From positions 12,279,181 through 12,343,180 of the forward strand of contig CAIIXF020000010.1 in NCBI GenBank assembly GCA_903813345.2: a stretch of 64,000 bases of DNA. The letters run 5' to 3'. Source of the DNA: Owenia fusiformis (taxonomy: Eukaryota; Annelida; Polychaeta; Sabellida; Oweniidae). Positions 30,181 through 63,600 of the stretch are shown one piece after another. Position 1 is the first letter of the stretch. Each line of letters starts with the position of its first letter. Under the pieces are notes generated by a model. That model ran no database searches. It had not been told where the DNA came from and saw nothing but the letters and a program-made list of their open reading frames with translations. A program made the translations under genes and the position numbers.

Positions 30181-30299
30181 GATTCTTCAAATTCGGTATG
30201 AAGAATCAACGTGTGTAAACTGAATCAATGAAAAGCATCATCGAGTAGGAAAAACCGTCTGGAAAAAACGGCCTTGTGGGTTTTTGCTTTATCCGATGC
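30181..30299. repeat. Two small hairpins downstream of gene A
   Basis: GATTCTTCA at 30181-30189 pairs perfectly with TGAAGAATC at 30199-30207. GCATCATCGA...AAAAACC from 30235 pairs imperfectly with GGGTTTTTGC...GATGC ending at 30299. They may sit in the 3' UTR; function is unknown. Confidence 0.45.
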
Positions 30300-31910
30300 G
30301 ACATAAGATACAAATGAGAATATAAAAAGTGAGCCTTTTCGCTTCGTTTTCCAACGTTTGATTGTAGAAGTTGTTCAAGCATTTGTTATTCGGCAAGAGA
30401 CGAAAATATTTTAACAAACAGAACTCAGGTACCAGAAATATTAATTGTAATACATGTTAAAATACGATATTCCATTACGTCTGAAATAATAGACTTGCAC
30501 GGAATCATTTAAAATCATCGTAGTTACAAAAGAACCAATCCACTGGTCAGTACCAAGATGTGGTAACGGCCGTTACCTTCTCATCTAAGATGGTGGACGG
30601 TAAGTGTCGATTTCGATATTTTTGGTTTTTGTTGAATTAAACTGATAATTAGTTCAATTAATTTTAGCCCGGTATAACCGGTTTTGTTGTCCCCCCCTAG
30701 TGATCTGAGTTGGCTGTCCGCTGGTGGACAATGGGGAGACAGTTGTAACTGGGGAAACCTAAACCTGTCATATTCAAAACCTTGAGGGGGACACTTAAAA
30801 CTCGGAGAAGCATCCCGGAGCTTACTGTTAGCCGGACACTGACCACCGGAGACACTTAAAAATCTGTTGCACTAAACCCCTACACGAATCAGGAAAATGT
30901 ATGCGATTCATTAGGAAACAACGAACGATATACATCTTATGCAAAACAATTTCATTTCTTATGAAATATATTTATTTATTGATACATAAAATTGTCGATG
31001 AAATGGTTATGAAATAATTTGCGTTTTTATCATAAATATGCAATAAGTAATTGTCATAATTTTGTACAATGTGTTTGGTGTTCTACATTTACTTTTTTAC
31101 TAATTGTATCGTATTGTATCGATGCTTCTAGCTGTTCTAGACTCTAGTATTTATAATGAACACTTTATATTTTGTTCTTGATTATAATTCACGCGATTCA
31201 ATACCAAATATAAGTAGACTGTAGGGTCGCGCAATCCGGGATACTGCACTTGTTAAATGCTCAAATATGTAAAAATGTGTTATAGTCCTTGGGCATAAAT
31301 ATTATAGTAATAAATTATCTAATATACGTAAATATCTAGTCTTGTTTTATATTGCTTGATTACTCACTAAGTACTTAATGTGAAGACATCTGCAAATATC
31401 TGTCTCGGCAATCAGAATATTTATGATGTAACTGTTTGGACAAATATGCACATGTTTGTCAAGTTCAGTATTGCACGAATTTGGGGAGACTGACGAGTGG
31501 GTATCGAGTGTAGATTTGATACGAAAGAAACATATACAGGGTGTGTCCCGAGGGTATGGACCCCCTCCTAAGCAGATATATACCGTATCCATAGTATATG
31601 TTGTATGTCATTCATATTCAACTCACATGGGAAAACGTTACCACAGTATTACAGGAATTTCAAAATTTATTTTTGGCTAAAATTATAGTTCAGTTTTACA
31701 CCAGATTAATAGTCGGTGTGTCTCCCTTTGCCATGTTAATATCAGAAATTATTACCACCTTGCAGGGCCTGTTCTGGGGGTTTTAGTACTAGTTGAGAAT
31801 AATGACATTATCCGCCCGGCTATGTTTCCCGGGAAAAGTGATATCGTTCAGTGCGTAAGATTTTCTATTTCAAATTTGCTATTTCAGCCCTGGTCATTAA
31901 CGGTGGTAAT

Positions 31911-32027
31911 AATAGTAATAACGTCATTTCTGCGGGCAAAATAGTGAAATATTGGACCTTGGGCCCTGCGGCCCTTTGACCAATATTTCACTATATTGCC
32001 CTTTGAAATGACGTTATTGTACTATTA
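31911..32027. mobile_element. Hairpin element (~117 bp) with GGGCAATATAGTGAAATATTGG arms
   Basis: AATAGTAATAACGTCATTTC followed by GGGCAAAATAGTGAAATATT (31911-31955) is the inverse of the segment ending at 32027 (CACTATATTGCCCTTTGAAA then TGACGTTATT), with few mismatches around a GC-rich loop. The same arm recurs at 45108-45145 in gene B, so it belongs to a dispersed family. Confidence 0.65.
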
Positions 32028-32160
32028 TTTAATATATGACATTAAACGCGCTTCAAATAGGGGTGTGGCATTTTGTAATCTTCATAAAACATTTTTAAGG
32101 CATTTTAAAAGAGTGTCTGGAGTGTCTGCCCTTACCGTCCTCTGTTTCCAACTCAATATC

Positions 32161-32403
32161 CATCCTATCTACGACGATAGCACCAATATTCTTGGCCAAA
32201 CTCATGACCCATCCTATCTATGACGATAGCACCAATATTCTTGGCCAAACTCATGACCCATCCTATCTATGACGATAGCACCAATATTCTTGGCCAAACT
32301 CATGACCCATCCTATCTATGACGATAGCACCAATATTCTTGGCCAAACTCATGACCCATCCTATCTATGACGATAGCACCAATATTCTTGGCCAAACTCA
32401 TGT
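32161..32403. repeat. 49-bp tandem repeat, five copies
   Basis: Copies start at 32161, 32210, 32259, 32308 and 32357 with CATCCTATCT and run through CACCAATATTCTTGGCCAAA to CTCATGACC. They are almost identical: the first copy has CTACG where the others have CTATG, and the last diverges at CTCATGTC. A young minisatellite with no coding sense. Confidence 0.95.
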
Positions 32404-34105
32404 CAGGACTGTTTCCAGGACACTGAACCGAACTTCAATTTTGGCGAAACACTAAGTTTTTAAATGGTTGTAACTTTTTCCCATTTGTGAGTTGAACCAT
32501 AGTACTAGGCAATAAAAAATAACTGTGGATAAGCTTTACAGTGTTATATTACACATACTATGGGGACTTTGGTATATGCCCATCTACCTACATTTCTTGC
32601 CTATTTGCTTTGCAAAATCAAATGATTTAATTAGCGTTATTTGAATTTTCTATATTGACTAATATAGTTATCCACTGGCAAAAGATGGCTCCACGCTATA
32701 GCATATGAGCAATGAATTGACTTGTGTTTAACCTGAGTAAAAATATATATATTTCTTGATGTCAAGCATTTAAGAAATGCAAAATTGTAATTCTTCTGAA
32801 GAGTTATAATAACGAAGCAGGTGGCTTATAATTTTTGATTTCTCAAAATAAAATTACCTAAGTAATCAACTATCGAGTGTGCAAAGTTGAAAAAATATGT
32901 CGTTCAGTTCACTTAATGATACACGTTCATGCTCGTAATCCCTTACTCTCCGATATCCCAACTTTATATAAGGAGAGTCGATATTAATAACCTATTATAC
33001 TGAACATACAACAATTGTATAATTAACAAATTTAAAAAGAATAGATGAGAATTGATCCATCATATCTATTTGTTATCTAATATTCAAATTTTTCTATGTC
33101 TGCTATATTGTCAAACTAAAACCTCCTTATGGTGAAACTGGTGCATCGAGGGATTTTCATTGGCTAGCTAGCTACTTACAATAAGTAATACCCGCGTTAA
33201 GTGAGTGCATAAATTGCACTGCCAACGATACTTTATTTAGAACTAAATTTTTGTACTTTTGATAGTGATTTTTGTTCGATTGATATGGTCCATTCAACTG
33301 TACTGCTGAACACTCCTTATACACGCTCATCGATGTAATCTTATTGGAAAATGAATAATCCCCGAGATAATACCCCAGATATACCACCCTCTGGCATGGG
33401 TACTGCAAATTATTTTAGTTTATAGAAACTATACTGATATAATCTCAATGAACTTAAATGAAGCTTCTATGGGCTTGGGAGTTAACTTGAAAATGAATAT
33501 CAGCTACGGAGAAAATATAGTGTACTGATCTTCTGACCAGATAAGTTCTGATCGGATATGTCGAATCTGTGACAATCAAAAAGCACTATGATTCAATGTT
33601 CGCGCTGATGGTCTTGGTCAATCGCTTTAAATATCGTAATAATATTCTGTACCGCCCTTCAAATTAATTCTATCTAATCCCCGGTATTTGATCATAAGCT
33701 CTTTTGCGATAGATGAAACATATCTCCTACATGTAGTATATATATAGTACATATATATGTAATCATAATACTTGTATAAGTAAACGTTCTCATTGTAAAT
33801 GAATGAAATCATTTTGGAATTACATCATATTAATACAAAGGCATTTCAATCGTTTAGCCCTCGCCACCATTTTGTTTTGGATATCTGTAATAAGAACGGA
33901 AATAAATAGAAAAATATGATCACAATGAAAAGGTACGTATTTACTAATTGATGATACATTAATTTTATAAACTAATGTCGAGATTCCCTCAATTGTAGAC
34001 TTTTTGCCGCCCATATTCTTTCCTAGTCTTGTCGTTCGCATCCAAAAGTTCAAATCGTTTTAAGTTATCATACTTTTTTAATTTCAATATGTTCATAACC
34101 AACGT

Positions 34106-52473
<18,368 letters not shown>

Positions 52474-54388
52474 GTCTGAACATTTCGAAACGTTTGTAAA
52501 TATCCACAATTCAAGACTTGTAAATATCGGTTGAAGGAGGTAGCCAGAGTGGAGCTGGCCAGAATTTTTCAAAACCGTGCAGTTTTTCACCATTCTGAGC
52601 ACGTTTCCATGACTTCTTAGCAAAAAACTGTCAAAAAGCTCCCTGTTGGCAAAAGCTCCCCCTGTTAAAAGCTGACTACGGGCGAGGGCTGTACTATGTA
52701 TAGGACAGTGGACCCAAATGTGTTGACTTGTTCGATGCTCACCATCAATAAATGACACCTGGATTTGCTGAAGTGGGAATTTTCCTTGTTAAAAAGAAGA
52801 AAATTATCAAGTGTCCATACAAGAGTAGTTGAGAGTATACAGAATGCAAAATATACAAAACTAAAGGGATACTTAGACATTATTGGAAAGTATGAAGTCT
52901 CAAATCACCATAGTTTGGAGACGGTGATAGAAAGTCAAGATGCTATTTATTTATGGTGAGCACAAGTATTGACTAGGGGTAAGACGGCATGCATTCTCAA
53001 CAAGTGACAGTGTATCTGAGTTTACATGTGATTCACCACTACAAAAGTGTATGAATGACAAATCAACATTATATGGCGGTTATCTGGATTTGGACTTTAT
53101 ATCTATATGTGTAAATTACAAAGAGGATTGGCTCCCAGGGTTCCAACATTTATTTTGGTCATTTCCAAACAAAAAATCAAAACTCACAAGAAGTGATCAA
53201 GATATTAGTCCAAATCTTTTGGATTGCTATTATGAATTTACAGCCAATTATGTCAGACATTAACGATAATTTCCTCCTCAAAGTTTCTCAAGGTCAAGGT
53301 CGTCACTATTGCTAGAATATCGAATATTCTCTTTGTAGCTGAAGAAATGCAGACACGATCAGCCCTGAACACATTGCTTGGAGATATCGAGTTGAGCTGC
53401 AACCCTTGGAGTCAATTCGCCTTGTGTAAATTACAAAATAGTTTGACTTGTACATATAGGACTTACAACAAATATAATATAACAAAAATTATAGAGACAT
53501 TTAACTGTAATCCTCCATGTTATTCTCCCGTATTATGTGTTGTTACTTGTTTTCAGCATTATTTGGTCACTCCAAAATTCATTTGCTGTATGTATATCAG
53601 AGCTAGAGAAGGACTATGTTTTATGATTATTTTTAAGTTGTCTGGCAAACTGTTCAAAAATATGTACATTCAACCCAGTTCTCTTCTGATTTTGAGCAGT
53701 TGTCGAACTTACAACAAATTAATGTAACATAAAAAATATATACATTTTACCAAAAGTCTTCTTATGTTATTCTGCCATATTTGAAATAATTTTATTTAGC
53801 ATAGAAAGTAGCAGTTTATACAGCCTATTGATCCATTTGGGGTTACATGAATGAGAGCATATTTGCATCTACATGCACTTAGGGAGTATCATGGATTCTT
53901 ATATATAAAGTGGGAACGTTTTATTTATGTATTGTACGTGTTATTTCGGTTTTTAGCATCATTATAAAAAAACTCCTAAATTCCTGTAAAAGTAAACATG
54001 GATACACTTGCTGATGGCATGAAAGACCTAGCGAGATCGTTCATAAGTACTTTCATATCCCTTTTGTTGTTTCAAAATATAACTCCCGTGTGCACAATCT
54101 TAATAATATGTGTTTAATAATATTGTTTCGATTTTATAAAATAATATAAACTATAAATATCAAACCTGCTAGAAAGTATATGGACAACATTTACTCACAG
54201 ACACGCGTATCTCATCGAGTGTCAATTATATTCTACCTACATTTGGTTTGAAATGTGTATAAATATAAGTATATACTTTGAACTGTATCAAAATGTGGTA
54301 GTTTGCATTATCACGAAGCATGTTTCTTGTGTACGTGTATTGCCACTGGTATTGCACGTAAAATGTCGACTTATTTTTGGTAATATCA
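52474..54388. other. Tail-to-tail intergenic region between genes B and C
   Basis: Holds the 3' UTRs of both genes. An internal ~246-bp-spaced degenerate duplication is visible: ACTTACAACAAAT...TGTTATTCT at 53461 and again at 53707. Open frames here (for example 53347-53727) have no signal, domain or compositional support. No polyadenylation site was assigned for gene C. Confidence 0.5.
52747..52752 (+). terminator. Candidate polyadenylation signal of gene B (AATAAA)
   Basis: Canonical hexamer 274 nt after the stop codon, the first one downstream. Assigned by position only. Confidence 0.4.
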
Positions 54389-54600
54389 CTACGCAGTGGT
54401 ATCAGAACCATATTTTGGCATATTGTTGACAGACCCCTCCGAGACAGAATAAGCGGGATTGTCGAATGCATCTGCAAGGTTCGTTTGTTTGGCCCTCCTA
54501 TTTTGCAGGAATTTAAAGGCAATGATACCAACTACAATTGCTATCAATACCACTATTACTATTCCAACTATTGTGCCTGTGGTTACTGACGGAGGTGGTG
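54389..54600 (-). other. Gene C last exon: membrane span and NPxY tail
   Basis: PPPSVTTG leads to the span TIVGIVIVVLIAIVVGIIAF, then a basic KFLQNRRAKQ. The short tail contains AFDNPAYSVSEG; F-x-NPxY is the classical clathrin-adaptor internalisation signal, known from the LDL receptor. Stop is TAG at 54389-54391 (minus). Confidence 0.92.
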
Positions 54601-57600
54601 CTGAAAAAGAAGAGGATGATTGACTGGATACGCTTCGAAACACATTGTTACATTGTAATAATAAAAAATTATCGCTGATTTTACGTCTCAATTTTGTTGG
54701 TACCGTCTAGGATTTTGAGAAGGATTGCCATATTATAATTTGTGTCGTAATTTATAGGGATACACTGATCAGTCATGTACATTCAACACCGTTTTCTACT
54801 TTTCTCTATATATTTTGATTTATTGTTTTGTCTCACCAGTAGCTACAATTTGTGAAGGGCCCATAGTTGGAGGCTCTCTACTCCAGGTAGGCCAGGTGAA
54901 TGGTCCCCAAGTTGTCCACCTCCCAGCACCCCCTGTTGTCGTCTTTACTGTGGTCCTTAACCAGGGAGGGATCCATTTAGTGGTTTGACCTGGTCTTGGT
55001 GTAGTACTTGGTGTGCTTACACCCGGTGGATATGTTATCCGAGTGGTTGAACTCTGTGGAGGTGGGTTGGTCCGGGGTTGTGTGATGGTTGTGCGTTCTG
55101 ACACTATTCAAAAAAATTAATTGAACATGAACATGCATTTACGTATACATACTGTAGTACATGTACATTGGTCTTAAATTAATTAACATCTTTCTCCATG
55201 TCTTCATGATCAGCTTGTATCTATAAATATCGAAGTATTGTAACTGTTGGTTTTACGCTTGGTTGGAACACAGTCAACAATTTCCATTTATACTTGGGTC
55301 ACGATTTGCTCCGATCCATTGACCGGCGGTCGGCCTAATTGTGTTTTGTTCAATATTGTATTCAATTTTGAACAAAATACTCAATCGGCCGGGCACCGTA
55401 GTGAAAATCGGAGCAAATGTGACCAAGGCATTAATAAACCATTAGTACCTTGTTCTACTTTACAAATATATCCTCTCTGTACGGTGCATGGGATATTGTT
55501 CCAGCCACCATTGGCATAGTAAGCATACATCTCCGTACAGTCTTCGTTGTTCTTTCCATCCGGATCATTGGGCTCTCCCTTGTTCCACTTGGTGAAATCA
55601 ACCGGACTCTGGTCTCTCCAAACCCAGGATCCTTGAAATTGCAAAGAATAAAATATGCCATAGTGAAATGATAAGTTGCCATAGAGCCGAATCCGGCAAG
55701 TTCTTATAAAAGCAATATGCAGACCAGCCTTAATTTTCATAGAAATAACATTAAAATATCCTACCGGATCTTTGCCTGATTAACCCAATCCAGAGCGCCC
55801 ATCTTGCATCATGTGACAGATGTGTATATATGAAGTTATGTTCGAGCTGGTCATGGACGGAAACCATTTCAGCCCCCTTCATATTGCATTCATGAGCAGC
55901 GTCTGCGAACTTCTTGTTGAGCGTCTGACGGAAGAGGTAGCAGAAACCATTGTACTTCACCCAGTCTTTGTCGTCATCTGTTCCATCAGGGCAGTAGCCA
56001 TCACCAGCGGGTGGTTCAACTGGTGGACCACCATCTATGTGCGCGTGTAAAAACGATGTTTTAGTACAATGATAAAAAGCGCCAAACCTTTGACAAAAAG
56101 AGATGATTCCTGTAGTTAAACAAAAGAAAACTTTTTTTTATTACTTTTTTATTCATTGAAAAACATTTGAAACTTACCATTTGAAATTTTACAAATAAAA
56201 GATCTCTGTCCATTGCAGTCTTCATCGCTCCATTTACCATTAGGATTCATTTGAACACATCCTCCATTGTCACGTGACGGTTGGTTGCTCCCCCAGTTGG
56301 AGAAATATAGACGCCATCCTGTCACCCATCTGTATGTACCAGGAACCTATTCAGTAATATATTATTGGATATCTTAAAATATACGTTCGACTTGTGACAC
56401 GTGTCGCTTCACGTTCATGTACAGGTTTTGAAAAATGATCCATTTAAATATCAGAATAAGCATAAAGAACACCCGCCGAATGTACGTGTACACGTACGCA
56501 ACAAAGGTAGCCACGGTTTGTAAAAAGATGTTTTGTGTCATTTGAGGACTACAGACAGGGCTTTAAACTCAACTGAACTCAATAGGCTGTAAACAAAGCT
56601 TTTAATTAAGATCATACCAGTTTCTAGTATCGTGGGATGATAATATAAAAAATATACTGTACCATTCTATCACTCAATCCTAACCATAGAGCCTGGTTGG
56701 GATTATTCTTCAACAGTACACTGTACACAAAGCCTTGCTCATAAGCACTTAGAATCCCTGTTAACTTAGAGGTGCTTTGCTGAGAACAATAGGAAGAAGC
56801 CTGGTCCCAGGTCCTGAGGGAGGAGACGTACATGTAGCAATTCTCGTTCCAGGATGTGAATCCAGTGGGGCAGGAAGATGGCGCTGGGGGTTCTGGTGTT
56901 GGAATGCTTGTCTCTGAAATTGAATAATGGAAATGAGAGATTGCGACATATGAGAGATTGCGACATACTAAGCTAAATGTATTACTCTATTTCGTACCAA
57001 ATGTTCAATTAAAACTTTCTTATGATGCACATCAAAAACCCTCAAGTATATTTTGTGTTAGCTTAATTCTCTGATGTGTTACTTTTTGGTCTATCCAAGG
57101 GCGTTACAATACCCGGGAATTTATCGGTTCGTGCAGTACTTGTTTGTGATAGCGCCCTCTGTAGGTCACTGTGCTTGTAGCCTACAGTAATACGGGGTAG
57201 GATATCGGGAATTCGGTCAGTTTCTATCCGTCGATTTCGCTATGAATTGAAGCAAGTGTGACCACTTTATCCACTTAAACAATTTGATAATTGATTAAAT
57301 ATTTAAACAAAATCGATAAACACGTTATACACTTCCTATCTCCTTAGAAATTAGCATGTATTTATGGATTGTGTTTTCGAACAAGGCTCGACCCAAACCA
57401 ATAGGGAAATCCTTATGCTAATTAGTATGACGTCATATTTTCCTGGGGAATCCTAGATTTCAAAGCCTCAGTCTGTTATTGTGTCAAATGTAAACGCTCT
57501 TTTGCAGACAGAAAATTGACAGATTAGCTTTTAACTTTCAGCTTTGATGTTTAAATATTCTGTATTTCTACCGGACTTCTTGCTGAATATCATATAATGT

Positions 57601-60600
57601 TATAACTTGATTTGGATCATTGCCTGATTGCTCATTCTGAAATTTTGATTGTGATTCATGATTGATTGGCAAGAAAAATAATTCCTATTGATTTCCAGCG
57701 AAGTCAAAATGTTACAGCATGAGTTATAATGTCGAGTTTGCATCATGTTAAATTCTGCTAGTGATTAGAAGTCCATGCACAAGCATACACGTAAGAGACA
57801 AACACACCCAGGCTCCAGGCCGTGGATGGAAATATAAAACTATTTAGGCACAAACTGGTATTAATAGACCGATATGTAGTGTCTGCCATGTATTGAAGGT
57901 AAACCAATCTGCATTATTAATGTTTCTTCTATCAATACATGGATTGTGCAATGGAAAAGCAATGGCACAATCAAAAATGTGCATATCAATCGTGAATATC
58001 TCTCGGTTCAAAGCTTATTTCCAACAGAATCGTGTCAAAATATGTGTCTGAGTAACAGTTATACATTATAAGATCGCAAACTCTTACCAATTATCAGCCG
58101 AATGGCTCATTTTCAACGAAATGTCCTTAAGACAACAGCCCTGGGTCGCGCCTGAGACCAAAAAACATTTCAAATAGCCCTCCCCTAATTATATTGGATA
58201 ATCACATTTATGCGTGCGCGCGCAGCTCATCCACTGAACGAAACGCCACTTCCCGCTGAAATCACCGGGTATTGATCTTTCCCTTGGTCTATCCTGAGCA
58301 CATATATGACACTCACGTTTGTATGTTTCACAAATCCACCCTGACGTTCCTTCACACGGTACGTCATTCCACTTTCCAGCGGCAAACTGAGCTCTTCTGA
58401 CCCTCACACAATATTCCTGGTAAAGTTGTAGGAATGAATTATATTTTATATTATTACATATCACATCATAATATGTGTGTATAGTCTCGATTTGAAAACA
58501 AAAGAAAGTCATTTTCATCAATAAGTTACAAATTATAAAACATCGAGATTGACAAACCTTTCTTCCAGCAAAGTTTGGCTCCCCGTGGAACCAGTTGGTG
58601 TAAGTGACGATAGAATTGTCCAGCCATCTGAATTTCTTGCCACGCCTTACAAATCCAATGAAAAGATCTGAAGTCTTGCCCAGCATCTGACTCGTCACAA
58701 AAGCTAAACATATAATAATGAATTCAATTCCAACTTCATGATCTTTTTATGTTTTCCTGGCGTCGTGCACAGGAGTTTCTGATATTGTCATTGGGATTGT
58801 TGGATAACAAAACACATGGAGGATAACGAGGGCGGATAAAGACACCGTTTTTATTAAACCCCAATGATGTCATCTGTCTTAGAAATATAGGCATGTCATC
58901 AAAAAACATTGTCGGATACTTGCTGAAACATGCTAACGAAACACTGGTGCAAAATTAAAGAATAAGAGCATTTGATAAATCTTTGTTCGGGCCTCGTTTA
59001 ATTATCATTGACATTTGTTAAATATGGAACTCATGTCTAGTTCTTTTGAACAAATAAGCCGATATTGAACATAAAAATACCTGCTTCCCTTTCGTTTGTT
59101 ATTGAGGCTAGATCATAGTTCGCCCCATATGCTCTGCATTGATCTCGAGCCTGAGTGGCATTTAATCGTCCTTCTTTGGGTGGATCGACGAACATGAAGC
59201 ATTTGTTGCCGAAAGGTTTGAACATCTTTGGGCAATTGCCGGGTAGAGGTGGAGGGATTGTTCTAGGAGGGAACGTTCCACCACCCTGCTTCTTCATACA
59301 GATAAACGGACGTTCGGTGGTACAATGATCATCATTCCATTGGGCTAAAATTATGTCAAATCGTCAAATATGCATTTAAAAAGTCAAACAAGCAGGTTTT
59401 GAAAGATACAAACGCTGATAACGTTTTTGAAGTTGACGTGTTTTCACAATTCGATGTCCTTACCAGTTCTTACATACATAGAGACACATCTCTCTGACCC
59501 TCCGGCATCATTTGGTTCGTTTGGGGCCCAGTTGAGGTAATCGCCCGGGGTGCCATCCGTCCATCTGTTGAAGTTTGGTAGAATATGAATACATTGTAAT
59601 ATCTTTTTGTTTTCTTGCATCTGATATGATGTTATGAAATATAGTAAGATACGGGTCGGAAGGATGAAATAACAATATAAAATAACGATTTGTAACAATA
59701 CTTACACATATCCTTTGTCTTGATCGAGTTCATTCAGGCCAATAAAATATTTATCTATGGCGCTGTCCTTCACCTAAAAATTCCAAAATATATGCAAGTG
59801 AGCAAACTTTCAAAGTCAAGAAAAAATTAAATTGATATTTCCTAATACAATAGCATCATTTTTTTTAACTTAGCTTGTATTCGCGAATGCAACATTCGGC
59901 TGTCGGCTCCCGGATTAACTTACTATTATGTGACCAATTCATTTAACTATGACTATTCTATTCATATTTAAATGAGCTTGCCATAAAAAGTAGGTTAATC
60001 CGGTAGCCAACAGCCACTATTTACATTTGCGAATACAAGTTTAGTCTCCACTAGAACTCCGTCAAAAAAAATTGAACATAAAAACGCAATATCCACATAA
60101 AGATTAACATATCACCTTGGTAATCAACGAATTCTTCTACGGGTGTTTTTCATGTGAATGTGATGTCAATATAGTAAATTTACAAGAGAAATTATGCTAA
60201 GTTTCATACCAGACCCCATATGAAATTGTTATCATCGTCAGAGTGAACTGATGCCAGATAACCTCCATTGTCATGGCAGAACTGGTCTGCAGCGAACCAG
60301 GACAACGTCTCATCATCACCCCCTTTGCCAACGTAGTAGCATTTACCATTATAACTCTTCCAGTCATCGTTATCTGGTGAACAACTGCCAGCTAAAATAG
60401 CATGAGCAAATAGAAGTATCATTTGCGTGTAATGTTCATGTTACGATGTCAAACATTTCTCCCAAGGATGCAGTTCTGGATATGGGTACACATTCACGCG
60501 ATATTGAGCATGATTTTTTGATCGAACGCATTAGTCCTAAATATGCTTACGGGGTCCTGGTGATGGTATGGCTGGTAGTGTAGTTGACATGACCTGTTGT

Positions 60601-63600
60601 CCCTTTCTTATTTTACAAATCCAATGCCTCCCCTTGTTACAGTCATTATCGTTCCAGAGACCATTTCCGCTGTATACCTGAAATACGCGTTAAACTGATG
60701 CATCATGTCTACTTCCATGAACTGTCACGCCTCTCTCTGTTGATCTATGTTTTTATAGGGTTTTTGGGAACTTGGTGGGTTTAAGAATGAACATATTTGG
60801 GGGGTTTCATTTTCTCAAATCAATATAAGTACATGATCCATGACCTTTAGTGAACCATGAATTGGTAGAACTTTCGACTAACGAAAATATTTAGATAAAA
60901 ATAAACCTCTGCACAATTTTCCTTTCCTCCATGGTTATTAGGTTCATTAGTGTTCCAATTAGTATAGGCAACTGATGACCCGTCACTCCATACGTGGCCC
61001 TGCCCCGTTGCTCTGTTGTTCAGCCCGATCCACAGAGAACCAAGATTTTGCTCCCTTTGAAAATATAAGGAAATAAGGATTACTTCACCCATAATATAAT
61101 AATATAATGTTATACCTATATGAGAAGATATTTATGTATAATGAGGATATCTGCAAGTTGACTTGATATTGCGTGTCGTGTACGTGTCACCATCACACCA
61201 TAAAATTATTTTGGGTCAAAGTGAAATTTTGGTGTTTATCTCGGCGGGCGCACAAATGGATATTATTTGACTCATTTTGCATATAATAGACCGCTGTTTT
61301 AGAAAAAATGGGACCAAGTGATTTTCAGATTCTATTCAACTATTGAATGAACATTATTGAACATTGAATGTAGATCCATTAGTCCCAGGACATCAGAGCT
61401 TAACAAATATTGATCTGGGCAATTCAGATTCGATTCATCCAACATATACAAGGTATCACTGTTGATTACTTACAGTATTCCCATCTTAAAAACGTATTTG
61501 AACTCGTCCTCACTGTGGAAACTTGCTAAGTCACCTCCTTTCAGAACACAATTCTGCCTGGCGTCATACCATGGTGCCCTTAAATTTGCCCTTTCATTGT
61601 TCACCTAAGGAAAATATGAGAAACATAATCTTTACAGATGCTATAGTTACTTGTACATTTTTTTATTTAAATTCAGAGATATATCACAAACCGACTACAC
61701 TGCGCGCAGAGTCTAGTTATAAACTACCTAAAGACAAAGCTCTCTTTTAATAAGTGAAGACGAACGAATGCAAAGGGTACAAACTGACCTCAAAGCAATT
61801 GCTACCAAATTCTATCCATCCGGGCGCACAAGGTCCAAGGCCGCCTGGGTCTGGTGTCAGGGTTGGAGGAGTGACGCAATCAGAACACGTGATCTCACAA
61901 ATAACGCCATTGGTTTTATCGCACGGTGTACCATACCATAGACCAGCTAGCTGACCCGTACCCATGGAAACACATTGTCCTTTGGTATCATCTGAAACAA
62001 ATACAATGTTAATCATTCCATTTCTAAGAATTTAACATAATCTTCAGCACTGTCCTACTAGATATATATAGATTTGTGTCTAACAGTAGAATAGAAAGGA
62101 CAACCAGTGTGCCTAACACTAGAAATACAAAGTTAAACCAATTCGTCTAATATTAGAAGTACAAACTAAAATATATTCATTCTACGTAAGATAAACTGCA
62201 TTAGTCTTAGTATCAGCCTAATATTTGCTTTGAAAAGCCGTATGCTTGGGTACTGAAAATGCGCTACAATGATCAGGCTTAATGTGGTTGTACTTTATTA
62301 TTCACAAAGTTATCTAAGTTGTTATTACCTGGATGACCTTCTGCCCAATGTGTAAGAGCTACAAACGTGTTGCCATTACTCCAGGCATATGTCCCGGGAG
62401 ACGCCTGATCACTAAGATCTGTCCATAGCGTCCCCTTCTCCACCAAGCCCAACTGAGAGGCCACAAATGCTTGTTCTGAACTGGAATGCAAATTAGTTTG
62501 ATGTTCTAACCAATATAGTTAGTGTAATGTCGTCTTATAATGCATGAATGTCTCAATCATCTTCCAGATATGCCAATCAAGATTGACACTCACCTATCAT
62601 CGATTCGTACCATCGTTCCTCCGAATCCAGAGCAGGCAGACTTCCCCTGTTCCCAAGTTCTAGGAGTTGTCATGAACGCATAGCACGAGTTACCATATCG
62701 TTTCCATCCCTGTATTGTGAATCAAATATTTGTAATTTATGATAAACAAAAGCATGCGTACTGTATTTCATCCGGGTACTTCATGTAATCCAAGTCCGCT
62801 GCCACAAAATGTAAATCTCCAGCGTGACAATACAAAGTTCATTAATATTTGGTAAATATTAAAGATAACTGATCGAGTAAATGAATGAATATTGTACTTA
62901 CTAAGGGACAAGATGGGTCTGGGGTAACTGGACCAGCTATTTCTTCCTTTTGAGTCATACACATGTATTGCAATTTTGATTCACATTTTCTGTCATTCCA
63001 TCTACTATTCTAAAACGAAATGAATATCTATACAAGTCCTCTTATCCTTAGAAATTTTAATTCAAATTTTTTTTCTTTTACTGAAATTGCATGCAATTTG
63101 CTTGTTCTCCTAAACTGAATAAGCAAATTGAATTGTAATGTTTGTGAACACCATTCACATTGAAACACAAAGATGAAATGAATGAGTTGATAGTTTGGAA
63201 AAATATTTTAAGTATTTGTCAATTGATTTGCATACTTACTGCATACATATGGACACATTTCTCTTGTTTATTGGCATCGTTCGGTTCACCAGGATTCCAT
63301 TTGGTGAAAAGCACAGGTTGACCATCTGACCATTCATACAAATTCTCAAATCTAAGCTCACTAAGTCCAATCCATGTAAATGGCACCCTTCCACCGTGAT
63401 CTAGAAAAAGGTACATAATGATATTTAATGTGTGCTCCTCTTTTCATCCCATAGATGTAGAAAATATTATCAAAATAACTAATAACCAAGTTGAAGTTAG
63501 AGATGATGCTTAACATACAGCTTTTAATGAGGCCAAGGGCAAAGTCATTTTCTGCCTCGCTGTTCAAAGTTGCAAGATCTCCTTCGTCATTCCTACAAGC

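Larger units (their letters stand above)
30052..34105. other. Intergenic region between genes A and B
   Basis: No exon is supported. It holds a candidate polyadenylation signal for gene A, small hairpins at 30181-30207 and 30235-30299, an inverted-repeat element at 31911-32027, and a 49-bp tandem repeat at 32161-32403. The remainder shows nothing recognisable. The promoter and any 5' UTR exon of gene B must lie here or just upstream but were not located. Confidence 0.55.

Noticed and set aside
31540-31575. TACAGGGTGTGTCCCGAGG, resembling a MITE end
   Set aside because: No inverted partner was found nearby and similarity to the 12070 element covers only about ten bases.
53347-53727. 126-codon frame between genes B and C
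   Set aside because: Lies over a degenerate local duplication; no domain, signal or splice context.
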